From a virus, in the IMG/VR virus record IMGVR_UViG_3300038825_000380, positions 15,014 through 35,345 of that record: 20,332 bases of DNA; one strand, 5' to 3'. The notes under the pieces were generated by a model that had not been told where the DNA came from, did not search any database, and worked only from the letters and a program-made list of their open reading frames with translations. Every line of letters begins with the position of its first letter. Within the stretch, counting starts at the first letter, position 1. A program made the translations under genes and the position numbers. Below are positions 1 through 6,435 of this stretch, one piece after another.

Positions 1-70
1 GGGTATTTTGATGTATTAACATAAGTTAAGGTGTTCATTGTTGTTGCATATACAAGATAAATGAGTTAGA

Positions 71-496
71 ATGGTTAATATGATAAGTAGACAGTTGACA
101 GACAAACAAAAAGCTTTTATAGAACACTACTCACAAACAGGAAATGCAACGGCATCTGCAATAAAAGCAGGATATAGCCCTAAAACTGCAGAACAACAGG
201 GATATGAGCTTAAAAACAAGCTATCTAACGAGATCACAGAGCATACTAGGAAGTTAATGGCTAATGCTGCACCTTTGGCTATAGATAAACTTATAAAACT
301 GGTAGAAGATGAGAAAACTACACAGTCTGTAAAGCTAGGTGCTATCAATTCTTTGCTAGATAGAACAGGTTATCAGACAGTTAATAAAATAGAAGATGTA
401 ACAAATAAGAAATCAGACGAGGAGCTACAACAGGAGCTGAATCATTTGTTATCAACCATTAAAGTGGTTACAACTCCTAAAGATGATCTAAACTAA
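71..496 (+). CDS. terS: Terminase small subunit (Terminase_2-like)
   Basis: This 141-residue protein should be the DNA-recognition subunit of the packaging motor, binding phage DNA and handing it to the large terminase. The N-terminal part (about residues 9-50) has the Terminase_2 signature: LTDKQKAFIEHY, then GNATASAIKAGYS and a TAEQQGYEL helix. This is the helix-turn-helix region of the family. The middle is helical, and the C-terminal third is polar and probably contacts the large subunit. No Shine-Dalgarno is visible before the ATG at 71; the in-frame ATG at 80 (residue 4) is an equally possible start. The stop overlaps the next ATG by one base, and the large terminase follows after one small gene. 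The family call rests on motif memory, but the position supports it strongly. Confidence 0.88.
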   Translation: MVNMISRQLTDKQKAFIEHYSQTGNATASAIKAGYSPKTAEQQGYELKNKLSNEITEHTRKLMANAAPLAIDKLIKLVEDEKTTQSVKLGAINSLLDRTGYQTVNKIEDVTNKKSDEELQQELNHLLSTIKVVTTPKDDLN

Positions 497-693
497 TGGA
501 CGAATATCTACTAGAAAACTGGCAAGAAAACAATCCTAGTAGTGATGAAGGAGATTATAACTGTCCTTGTTGTGGTTATGCTCTTGATTTTTTAGAGAAA
601 GATGAAAACAACTATGTATTTTGCTGGAACAAATGCTTATATACTGAGGAAGAATTTTTAAATGAGTTTAGAAAGAGCAGTAGAAATAGCTAA
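496..693 (+). CDS. Small four-cysteine putative zinc-ribbon protein
   Basis: This acidic 65-residue protein has the cysteine pattern C23-P-C25-C26 and C43-x3-C47, which could bind zinc through a CxxC plus CxxxC pair. It starts in a TAATG overlap with the small terminase and ends 32 bases inside the large terminase gene, so it is wedged between the two packaging subunits and probably translated with them. I do not recognise the family. Context allows a packaging accessory role or a protein-protein adaptor, but nothing in the sequence proves either. The reading frame is likely real because start and stop fit both neighbours tightly and the cysteines are well organised. Confidence 0.7.
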   Translation: MDEYLLENWQENNPSSDEGDYNCPCCGYALDFLEKDENNYVFCWNKCLYTEEEFLNEFRKSSRNS

Positions 694-2074
694 AGAACTT
701 GAAAGAAGAAAGGCAACTAATAGACTTAAACATTATGAACCTTACAAGTATCAGGTAGATTTTCATAACACAAAAGCATCTCAAAGATTACTTATGGCTG
801 GTAACAGAATAGGTAAATCTTTTTGTGGTGCAGCAGAAATGGCATTTCATTTAACTGGCAAGTACCCTGACTGGTGGCAAGGCCGTAAGTTTGAAAGGCC
901 TATTAGAGCATGGGTAGGTGGTGTATCAAATGAAACTACTAGAGATGTATGTCAAAAAGAACTGGTAGGTCAACCAGATGATCCTAGTGCTAAAGGTACA
1001 GGATCTATACCACTAGATGATATCGGTGAAACAACTAGAAAGCCAGGCGTACCTAATGCAATGAACTCACTTGTTATCAAACATATTTCGGGGGGGTGGT
1101 CCAGACTTGCCTTCAAAGCATATGAAATGGGCAGAGAAAAATGGATGGGTGAGGCAGTAGATGTGGTCTGGCTAGATGAAGAACCACCTACACAAATTTA
1201 CACACAAGCACTTACTAGAACTGCAGACAGAGGTGGTATTGTATATATGACATTTACACCAGAATCTGGCATGACAGAAACAGTTGCACAGTTTGTAAAT
1301 GATCTAAGACCTGGACAAGCATTACTACAAGCTGGTTGGGATGATGCACCTCACATGACAAAAGAGGCAAGAGAACAAATACTTGCTGCACTACCACCAC
1401 ACGAAAGAAAGATGAGAGAACAAGGTATACCACAATTAGGTTCTGGTCTTGTATTTCCTATTGCAGAAAATGATATAGTATGTGAACCAGTAGATATACC
1501 TGACCACTGGCCTAGAATATGTGGCATAGATTTTGGTTGGGATCACCCGACAGCAGCAGTGTGGGTAACATGGGATAGAGATTCTGATATAGCATATGTT
1601 TATGATAGCTATGCAATGAGGCAAGAGTCTGTACCTATTCATGCAAGTGCAATCAAAGCAAGAGGTAACTGGATACCTGTAATCTGGCCTATGGACGGCA
1701 GACAAGCTGACAAAGGTTCTGGTAAATCACTTACTGAACAATATAGAACAGAAGGTGTGTCTATGACTAAAGAGCATTTTTCTAATCCACCACAGCAAGG
1801 ACAAAAAGAAGGATCAGGTGGCAACTCGGTTGAAGCTGGTATCATGGAATTATATACTCGTATGCAAACAAAACGATTGAAAATTTTTAAGAATCAAGAT
1901 AAACTGTTAACAGAGCTTAGAATGTATCATAGGAAGAATGGTAAGATTGTTGCTTCACATGATGATGTTATATCTGCAATGCGATATGCAGTTATGTCAT
2001 TAAGGAAAGCAAGAATTAAAAACTACGAACCAATGTTTACACAAGCTGAATCGGAGTTTAATGTTTTTGCATGA
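662..2074 (+). CDS. terL: Terminase large subunit (packaging ATPase and nuclease)
   Basis: This 470-residue motor protein pumps DNA into the prohead by ATP hydrolysis and cuts the concatemer. Walker A is AGNRIGKS (46-53). Walker B is VVWLDEEP (168-175), with D172 and E173 as the likely magnesium and catalytic residues. YMTFTPESG (195-203) fits the coupling motif. The C-terminal RNase H-like nuclease shows D290 in GIDFGWDHP, D345 in WPMDGRQ, and D434/D435 in HDDVISAMRYA. The start at 662 is favoured by GAGGAAG at 646-652 and because the next in-frame Met (45) lies at Walker A. It overlaps the cysteine protein by 32 bases, and its TGA overlaps the next ATG. It is shorter than T7 gp19 (about 586 residues from memory) but has both domains. 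A run of seven G occurs at 1090-1096 without breaking the frame. Confidence 0.96.
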   Translation: MSLERAVEIAKELERRKATNRLKHYEPYKYQVDFHNTKASQRLLMAGNRIGKSFCGAAEMAFHLTGKYPDWWQGRKFERPIRAWVGGVSNETTRDVCQKELVGQPDDPSAKGTGSIPLDDIGETTRKPGVPNAMNSLVIKHISGGWSRLAFKAYEMGREKWMGEAVDVVWLDEEPPTQIYTQALTRTADRGGIVYMTFTPESGMTETVAQFVNDLRPGQALLQAGWDDAPHMTKEAREQILAALPPHERKMREQGIPQLGSGLVFPIAENDIVCEPVDIPDHWPRICGIDFGWDHPTAAVWVTWDRDSDIAYVYDSYAMRQESVPIHASAIKARGNWIPVIWPMDGRQADKGSGKSLTEQYRTEGVSMTKEHFSNPPQQGQKEGSGGNSVEAGIMELYTRMQTKRLKIFKNQDKLLTELRMYHRKNGKIVASHDDVISAMRYAVMSLRKARIKNYEPMFTQAESEFNVFA

Positions 2075-2343
2075 GAAAAGAACACAAAAGTAAAACTGGT
2101 GGACTTACTGCAGCAGGTAGAAAGTACTTTAAAAGAAAAGAAGGTGCTAATTTAAAACCTCCTGTTAGCAAAGGTAAGAACCCTAGACGTGTTTCTTTTG
2201 CTGCAAGATTTGCTGGTATGAAAGGCCCTATGAAAGATAGTAAAGGTCGTCCTACTAGGAAAGCATTAGCCCTAAAAAAATGGGGTTTTGGTTCTGTAGC
2301 TGCAGCAAAAAGTTTTGCAGCTAAAAACAAAAAGAAAAAATAG
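2071..2343 (+). CDS. Small basic phage protein, DUF6321-like
   Basis: This 90-residue, strongly basic protein starts in an ATGA overlap with the large terminase. Its motifs are GGLTAAGRKYFKR near the N-terminus, SFAARFAGMKGPMKD in the centre and GRPTRKALALKKWGF near the end, followed by a lysine tail. I recall this pattern from small proteins of T7-like and T4-like marine phages (from memory DUF6321; not checked). The function is unknown. The charge and its place between terminase and portal genes are compatible with nucleic-acid binding or a minor virion component. It leads a run of four lysine-rich proteins. Confidence 0.85.
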   Translation: MRKEHKSKTGGLTAAGRKYFKRKEGANLKPPVSKGKNPRRVSFAARFAGMKGPMKDSKGRPTRKALALKKWGFGSVAAAKSFAAKNKKKK

Positions 2344-2356
2344 GAGGACTATTATT

Positions 2357-2506
2357 ATGCCAATGGGCAAAGGAACATACGGAAGTACAAAAGGAAGGCC
2401 ACCAAAAAAGAAAAATGGTGCAAAAAAATTAATGGCAAAAAATCCAAAGATGCCAAAAGCTGTAGCTAAAGCTATTGCAAAAAACATGAAAAGGAAGAAA
2501 AAATAA
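2357..2506 (+). CDS. 49-residue lysine-rich protein
   Basis: Of 49 residues, 16 are lysine and 2 arginine, and there is no aspartate or glutamate. The N-terminus is Gly/Pro-rich (MPMGKGTYGSTKGRPP) and the rest alternates Ala and Lys, ending KRKKK. I chose the ATG at 2357 because a strong AGGAGG (2342-2347) sits 9 bases upstream. An in-frame ATG at 2315 would add 14 residues but overlaps the previous gene and lacks a ribosome site. The function is not known; such a polycation could neutralise DNA, bind RNA, or enter the capsid with DNA. It is the only gene of the small basic run with a consensus Shine-Dalgarno, suggesting more synthesis than its neighbours. Confidence 0.75.
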   Translation: MPMGKGTYGSTKGRPPKKKNGAKKLMAKNPKMPKAVAKAIAKNMKRKKK

Positions 2507-2658
2507 TGGCGAAAAAACCAGGACTGTATGCAAACATACATAAAAAACGTAAAAGGATCAAAGCAGGTAGTGGTGAAAAAATGAGAAAGCCTGGTTCTAA
2601 AGGCGCACCAACTGCAGCTAATTTTAAAAGAGCAGCTAAAACTGCAAAGAAAAAATGA
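2506..2658 (+). CDS. 50-residue basic protein (KKPGLYANIHKKRKR type)
   Basis: The frame opens at 2506 in a TAATG overlap and closes with TGA at 2656-2658, giving 50 residues with 14 Lys, 4 Arg and a single Glu. The core motifs are KKPGLYANIHKKRKRI, SGEKMRKPGSKGAPT and NFKRAAKTAKKK. I recall near-identical short proteins in many marine phages, where they are listed as hypothetical. That recurrence supports a real gene despite its size. The likely role is nucleic-acid contact, from charge alone. Its stop overlaps the next start (ATGA at 2655), so it looks translationally coupled on both sides. Confidence 0.78.
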   Translation: MAKKPGLYANIHKKRKRIKAGSGEKMRKPGSKGAPTAANFKRAAKTAKKK

Positions 2659-2810
2659 AGAAACTTACTAAACGACAAGAACAAGCTTTGAAAAAACATA
2701 GCAAACATCATACAAAAGCTACACTTGCAAAGATAAAAAAAGAATTGTTAGAAGGTAAGTCATTTACAGAAGTGCATAAAAATGCACCGAAAAAAAGGAG
2801 TAAGAAATAA
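2655..2810 (+). CDS. 51-residue Lys/His-rich protein (LTKRQEQALKKHSKHHT type)
   Basis: This 51-residue product has 16 Lys, 2 Arg and 5 His. The N-terminal half is LTKRQEQALKKHSKHHTK, followed by a helix and GKSFTEVHKNAPKK. The pattern matches a short protein I recall from cyanophages and other marine phages, with a similar KKHSKHHT block and a FTEAHK-like block; its function is unknown there too. It starts in ATGA with the previous gene and ends in TAATG with the next. A perfect hairpin (2772-2787) lies in its 3' end. The helical character and histidine cluster could support metal or protein binding, but I cannot say more. Confidence 0.78.
   Translation: MKKLTKRQEQALKKHSKHHTKATLAKIKKELLEGKSFTEVHKNAPKKRSKK
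2772..2787 (+). other. Perfect 6-bp hairpin before the 2810 gene
   Basis: GTGCAT (2772-2777) and ATGCAC (2782-2787) form a 6-bp stem with an AAAA loop inside the 3' end of the previous gene. GGAG at 2797-2800 and the ATG at 2810 follow. It could shape the 5' flank of the ribosome site or be chance; there is no T-run for termination. Confidence 0.35.
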
Positions 2811-3070
2811 TGGGTGGAGTAGCAAAAGCTATTGGTGGTATAGTTAGTGCCGTAGGTAAAGGTGTTGGTACTGTGCTAGGATCTTTAGGTGGTGGTAAAA
2901 AACGAAAAACACCTAGTCCAAAAGCACTTATGGAATCTGTACCTAAACCAGATCAAACTGCACAAAGACTTGCATCATCTGCATCACAATATGGTGGTTC
3001 AACAATATTGACAGGCGCAGAAGGTCTAGGTGAAACTGCAACAACTAAAAAAACTTTATTAGGTGGATAA
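2810..3070 (+). CDS. Small Gly-rich virion-type protein with STILTG...KTLLGG C-terminus
   Basis: The 86-residue protein begins with a Gly/Val-rich amphipathic or membrane-active stretch (GVAKAIGGIVSAVGKGVGTVLGSLGGG, in shorter pieces, residues 2-29), then KKRK. A Ser/Pro linker leads to STILTG (64-69) and KTLLGG as the last six residues (81-86). The same C-terminal layout recurs in the 77-residue protein encoded at 3483-3716. T7 gp6.7 and gp7.3 are small virion proteins encoded just before the portal and end in Lys/Gly-rich tails; position and composition make this a possible counterpart, but that is inference. It overlaps its neighbours by one base on each side (TAATG twice). Confidence 0.8.
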   Translation: MGGVAKAIGGIVSAVGKGVGTVLGSLGGGKKRKTPSPKALMESVPKPDQTAQRLASSASQYGGSTILTGAEGLGETATTKKTLLGG

Positions 3071-3501
3071 TGATTAGACCAATATACGATCAAGCGTGGA
3101 GTAAAACATTCTACGAATGGTTACAACCTAGAGCTAATATAGAAGTAGATGATTATACTACTATCGGTTTTTTAGATGAATGGGATAATATTGTTGGAGT
3201 TATTTTGTTTTGTGGTTATGATGGTAATAACATATATGTTCACATAGCATCTGATGATCCTAAACACGTGCAACGTAGATTTATAAAATTAATGTTTGAT
3301 TACATCTTTAATCAAGCAAAATGTCAGCGAGTAACTGCTACTTGTACTGCTGAAAACAAAAGAAGCATGAAACTAATTGAAGGTGTTGGTTTCAAAAAAG
3401 AAGGATATTTAAAGAATTTTCTTAAAAAACATGATAAACTATATGACATTGCATTGTATGGTATGCAAAAGGAGGACTGCAGATGGGTGATATCCCGATA
3501 A
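3070..3501 (+). CDS. GNAT-fold protein, acetyl-CoA motif degenerate (T7 gp13-like candidate)
   Basis: This 143-residue protein has the C-terminal half of a GNAT acetyltransferase: a VTATCTAENKRSMKLIEGVGFKKEGYL-like segment (88-114, given in pieces), where N96, S99, L102 and GF (107-108) are the usual motif B positions. The motif A pyrophosphate loop, normally Q/R-x-x-G-x-G/A, is not there; residues 64-75 read PKHVQRRFIKLM. It may therefore bind acetyl-CoA poorly or not at all. T7 gp13, required for internal core assembly, has also been related to the GNAT fold, so a structural or assembly role is plausible. It lies between the two STILTG-type genes and overlaps the second by 19 bases. A true acetyltransferase acting on a host target remains possible. 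Confidence 0.75.
   Translation: MIRPIYDQAWSKTFYEWLQPRANIEVDDYTTIGFLDEWDNIVGVILFCGYDGNNIYVHIASDDPKHVQRRFIKLMFDYIFNQAKCQRVTATCTAENKRSMKLIEGVGFKKEGYLKNFLKKHDKLYDIALYGMQKEDCRWVISR
3449..3468 (+). other. Hairpin directly 5' of a GGAGG ribosome site
   Basis: TTGCAT (3449-3454) pairs with ATGCAA (3463-3468) around an 8-base loop. GGAGG begins at 3471, two bases after the stem, and the ATG is at 3483. The stem leaves the ribosome site open, so it would fit a stabilising 5' structure better than a repressor. It could be chance. Confidence 0.4.
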
Positions 3502-3716
3502 TAGGACCGATACTTGCTCCTAAGCAACCAAAATTACCACCAGGACCTGATGCAGAACTTCTTGAAAAAGAAAGGGCAGCAGAGGCAAAGGCAGCAGAAG
3601 AAAGACAAAGGCTTATATCTGGTAAACAAATGGGCTATATGTCTACTATTTTAACTGGTGGCACTGGTGTCGAGGAAGAAGCTAATGTTGGCAAAACATT
3701 GTTAGGTGGTAGATAG
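3483..3716 (+). CDS. Small virion-type protein with STILTG...KTLLGG C-terminus
   Basis: This 77-residue protein has a hydrophobic Pro/Ile N-terminus (DIPIIGPILAPKQPKLPPGP), a charged Ala/Glu helix (about 25-46), then STILTG (54-59) and KTLLGG (71-76) before a final Arg. The interval between the two motifs is 11 residues, exactly as in the protein at 2810-3070, although the rest of the two proteins is unalike. It has a strong GGAGG (3471-3475) inside the end of the GNAT-like gene, so high expression is expected. Its TAG overlaps the portal GTG. A minor head or ejected protein is the best guess, by analogy with T7 gp6.7/gp7.3. Confidence 0.8.
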   Translation: MGDIPIIGPILAPKQPKLPPGPDAELLEKERAAEAKAAEERQRLISGKQMGYMSTILTGGTGVEEEANVGKTLLGGR

Positions 3717-5383
3717 TGGAACAATTTGATTATGTAAAAAAACGTTTAAATGCTATGTCCTCAGATAGAGGCACATGGGAAGATCATTGGCAAGAAATAC
3801 TTGATTATGTTATGCCTCGTAAAGCAGACGTTGTTTTTGTAAGAGTAAAAGGAGATAAAAGAACTGAGGTCTTGTTTGATTCTACAGCTATAACTGCAAA
3901 CAATTTATTAGCTGCTAGTTTACAGGGAACTCTTACATCACCATCATTACAATGGTTTCATTTAAAAATTAGAGATGATGAAATAAATCAAGATAGAGAA
4001 GTACAGTTATGGTTAGAAGATTCTGCAAGAAGAATGTATGATGTATTTAACCAAACTAATTTTAACACAGAAGTACATGAACTATATCTTGATCTTTGTT
4101 CTATAGGAACAGGATGTCTATTTGTAGAGGAAGGTAACAAGGGCTACAATATAGATTCTATACATTTTAAAACAATGCACATATCAGAATTTTACATTGG
4201 TGAAAATGTAAGTGGATATATAGATTGTTTATACAGAAGATATAAATTAACTGCAAGACAAGCAGTGCAAGAGTTTGGAAAAGATAATTTAGGCGAAAAA
4301 GTATTAGAAGCTGCAAAAATGAAACCAGATCAAAAGTTTGATTTCATTCATGCAGTAGAACCTACAGAAGATTACGAAAGAGCATTCGGTAAATCTAAAA
4401 CTAAATTACCATTTCACTCTATGCACGTATGTGAACAAGATAAAATGGTTGTTAGAACTGGTGGATACAATGAGTTCCCATATCTTGTGCCTAGATGGTC
4501 AAAAGCTACTGGTGAAGTATATGGTCGTTCCCCGTCCTACAATGCTTTACCAGATATTAAAACATTAAACAAAGCTGTAGAGCTAGGACTTAAAGCATGG
4601 TCAAAGGCTATTGATCCTCCATTATTAGTACAGGATGATGGTGTTATAGGTAGAGTAAGAATGACACCTGGTGGTATTACAGTTATCAGAAGTGATGCTG
4701 CAGTTAAACCATTTCAGTCTGGTGCAAATATGCAATTAAATGCTTTTAAAGAAAACGAACTTAAAACTGCAATAAGACAAGCATATTACTCAGATCAGTT
4801 ACAGTTACAACAAGGACCACAGATGACAGCTACAGAAGTACAAGTAAGATACGAACTTATGCAAAGACTTCTAGGTCCTACACTTGGTAGATTCCAATCA
4901 GAGTTTTTAAATCCACTTATAGAAAGAGTGTTTGGTATTATGTTCAGAGCAGATGCTTTTCTACCAGCACCAGAATTATTGCAAGGACAATCTATAGATA
5001 TTGAATATGTAGGTCCACTTGCAAGATCACAGCGTATGGAAGAAGCAGTTGCAGTAGAAAGATTGTATCAGTTAGCTATGCAACTAGGACAAGCTGATCC
5101 ATCAGTCATGGATATCTTGAATAATGATGAGGCAGTTAGAATGAGAGCTGAACTACTTGGTGTACCTAAATCTGTATTAAGAGGTAGAGAAGAAGTAGAT
5201 GAACTTAGACAAGCTAGAATGGAGGCACAGATGATGCAACAGCAAATGATGATGCAACAGCAACAAGCAGAGATTGCAGCTAAACAATCAGCAGCATTAA
5301 AAGATGCAGCAGATCCTGGCGCACAACAAGTATTAGAACAAGTAGCTGGAGAACTTGAGGAAGAGGTAGCAGGTGAAGCATAA
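3716..5383 (+). CDS. Portal (head-tail connector) protein, T7 gp8-like
   Basis: The 555-residue product matches the bacteriophage head-to-tail connecting protein family: N-terminal RGTWEDHWQEILDYVMPRKAD, SLQGTLTSPSLQWFHL, YLDLCSIGTGCLFVEE, and the later YSDQLQLQQGPQMTATEV with RYELMQRLLGPTLGRFQSE (in pieces). Twelve copies normally form the ring through which DNA is packaged and ejected, and on which the tail is built. Length is close to T7 gp8 (about 536). The C-terminus has a Met/Gln-rich run (about 501-517) followed by an acidic end. The start is a GTG at 3716 that overlaps the previous stop (TAGTG) with no good Shine-Dalgarno, so it is probably coupled to the upstream gene, which could hold the portal at low dose. 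Confidence 0.95.
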   Translation: MEQFDYVKKRLNAMSSDRGTWEDHWQEILDYVMPRKADVVFVRVKGDKRTEVLFDSTAITANNLLAASLQGTLTSPSLQWFHLKIRDDEINQDREVQLWLEDSARRMYDVFNQTNFNTEVHELYLDLCSIGTGCLFVEEGNKGYNIDSIHFKTMHISEFYIGENVSGYIDCLYRRYKLTARQAVQEFGKDNLGEKVLEAAKMKPDQKFDFIHAVEPTEDYERAFGKSKTKLPFHSMHVCEQDKMVVRTGGYNEFPYLVPRWSKATGEVYGRSPSYNALPDIKTLNKAVELGLKAWSKAIDPPLLVQDDGVIGRVRMTPGGITVIRSDAAVKPFQSGANMQLNAFKENELKTAIRQAYYSDQLQLQQGPQMTATEVQVRYELMQRLLGPTLGRFQSEFLNPLIERVFGIMFRADAFLPAPELLQGQSIDIEYVGPLARSQRMEEAVAVERLYQLAMQLGQADPSVMDILNNDEAVRMRAELLGVPKSVLRGREEVDELRQARMEAQMMQQQMMMQQQQAEIAAKQSAALKDAADPGAQQVLEQVAGELEEEVAGEA

Positions 5384-5597
5384 AAATTCAGACGAAGAAT
5401 TAAAACAACAGAAGATAGACTATAGAGGAACATTTAGCACACCAGAAGGTGAAAGAGTTTTAGCTGATCTTACATCAGCTTATTACCATAGGAGTTCTTT
5501 TAGTAAAGATCCCTATGAAACTGCTTTTAAGGAAGGGCAAAGAGCAGTAATAGTCAGAATACTAAATCTTTTAAAGGAGGATAATAATAATGGCTGA
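5373..5597 (+). CDS. Bbp19-like small phage protein
   Basis: This 74-residue protein begins with GTG at 5373, 11 bases inside the portal gene, and AAGAGG at 5361-5366 serves as ribosome site. The core YRGTFSTPEGERVLADLTSAY, SSFSKDPYETAFKEGQRAVIVRIL (in pieces) fits the Bbp19-like family, named from BPP-1 and typically found between portal and capsid genes. Key positions are G25, the VLADL helix and the F-x-E-G-Q-R segment. The family's molecular role is not established as far as I know; location argues for head assembly. It overlaps the scaffold gene by 8 bases, and its last codons carry the scaffold's GGAGG site. Confidence 0.82.
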   Translation: MKHKNSDEELKQQKIDYRGTFSTPEGERVLADLTSAYYHRSSFSKDPYETAFKEGQRAVIVRILNLLKEDNNNG

Positions 5598-6435
5598 CGA
5601 ACAAACGACCACAGAAGTGGCAGACAACCCTACTCCAGAAACAGAACAAAATTCTGAATCTGTATTAGGATCTGGCATAAGTGATAATCAAACAGAAACT
5701 GATTGGAAATCATCTTTGCCAGAAGAACTTAGAAATGAACCAACTTTGCAAAATCTAAATGATGTAGAATCATTAGCAAAGACAGTAGTTCATCAACAAA
5801 AAATGATAGGTAGTAGAATACCATTACCTAAAAATGATGAGGAGAAAGCAGAACTGTATAACAAGTTAGGCAGACCTACAGATCCTACAAAGTATGATTT
5901 ATCTATTCCAGATACTCATAAACAACATTTCAATGAAACTGCAGTAGGTGAATTTAAAAATGTTGCACATAAGATAGGACTTAACAACGACCAGGTAAAT
6001 GCCTTATTGCAGTATCAAGTAAATCAAATAGATAATAGTGGACAGTTACAAGAAGCACAATTGAATGTGCAACGAGAGGAAGCAGAGCAAACTCTTAAAC
6101 AAGAGTGGGGTTTCGAGTATGATAAAAATCTGCGTTCTGCTATGAGAGCTATTGATGTATATGGTGATGAAGGACTTAAAGAAGTTCTTAACGGACCAGC
6201 AGGTAATGATCCAGCTATGATTAAATTTTTTGCTAGATTAGGTCAAGAAGTAACAGAAGAAATGGCAAAGAACACACAAAACAATACTATTGCAGCTTCT
6301 ACTCTTGATGCAAAACAAGAAATAGAGCAGATTATGGCTGATCCTAAGAATCCATATTTTGATGCTTCTCATAGAGATCATAAGTCAATGGTAGAAAGAA
6401 TGAGGCAATTGCACGAAAAAGTTTATGGAAATTAA
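5590..6435 (+). CDS. Capsid scaffolding protein
   Basis: The 281-residue protein is acidic at the N-terminus (about 1-40, rich in Glu, Thr, Asn), followed by WKSSLPEELRNEPTL, a helix with SLAKTVVHQQKMIG, and the LGRPTDPTKYDLSIP segment typical of podovirus scaffold or capsid-assembly proteins. The middle and C-terminal parts are helical and Gln/Glu-rich, ending in a charged MVERMRQLHEKVYGN helix, where scaffolds usually contact the coat protein. It would guide assembly of the shell and leave before or during packaging. AAAGGAGG at 5573-5580 gives a strong start. Order portal, scaffold, capsid is the family norm. No protease gene or cleavage motif is evident. Confidence 0.9.
   Translation: MADEQTTTEVADNPTPETEQNSESVLGSGISDNQTETDWKSSLPEELRNEPTLQNLNDVESLAKTVVHQQKMIGSRIPLPKNDEEKAELYNKLGRPTDPTKYDLSIPDTHKQHFNETAVGEFKNVAHKIGLNNDQVNALLQYQVNQIDNSGQLQEAQLNVQREEAEQTLKQEWGFEYDKNLRSAMRAIDVYGDEGLKEVLNGPAGNDPAMIKFFARLGQEVTEEMAKNTQNNTIAASTLDAKQEIEQIMADPKNPYFDASHRDHKSMVERMRQLHEKVYGN

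Noticed and set aside
1-24. End of an upstream gene (short open frame to a stop at 22-24)
   Set aside because: Only seven codons are visible, and another frame is also open for a few codons; no identity can be claimed.
44-72. Possible promoter TTGCAT, 17-base spacer, TAGAAT before the small terminase gene
   Set aside because: The -35 match is weak and the -10 overlaps the start codon at 71, so it would only serve a nearly leaderless transcript from 80. Too little support.
2315-2356. Earlier in-frame ATG for the 49-residue basic protein
   Set aside because: It overlaps the previous gene and has no ribosome site, while AGGAGG is well placed for the ATG at 2357.
5068-5433. Antisense Cys/Ser-rich open frame of 121 codons
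   Set aside because: Shadow of the Gln/Ala-rich portal C-terminus; the cysteines come from reversed GCA and CAG codons.
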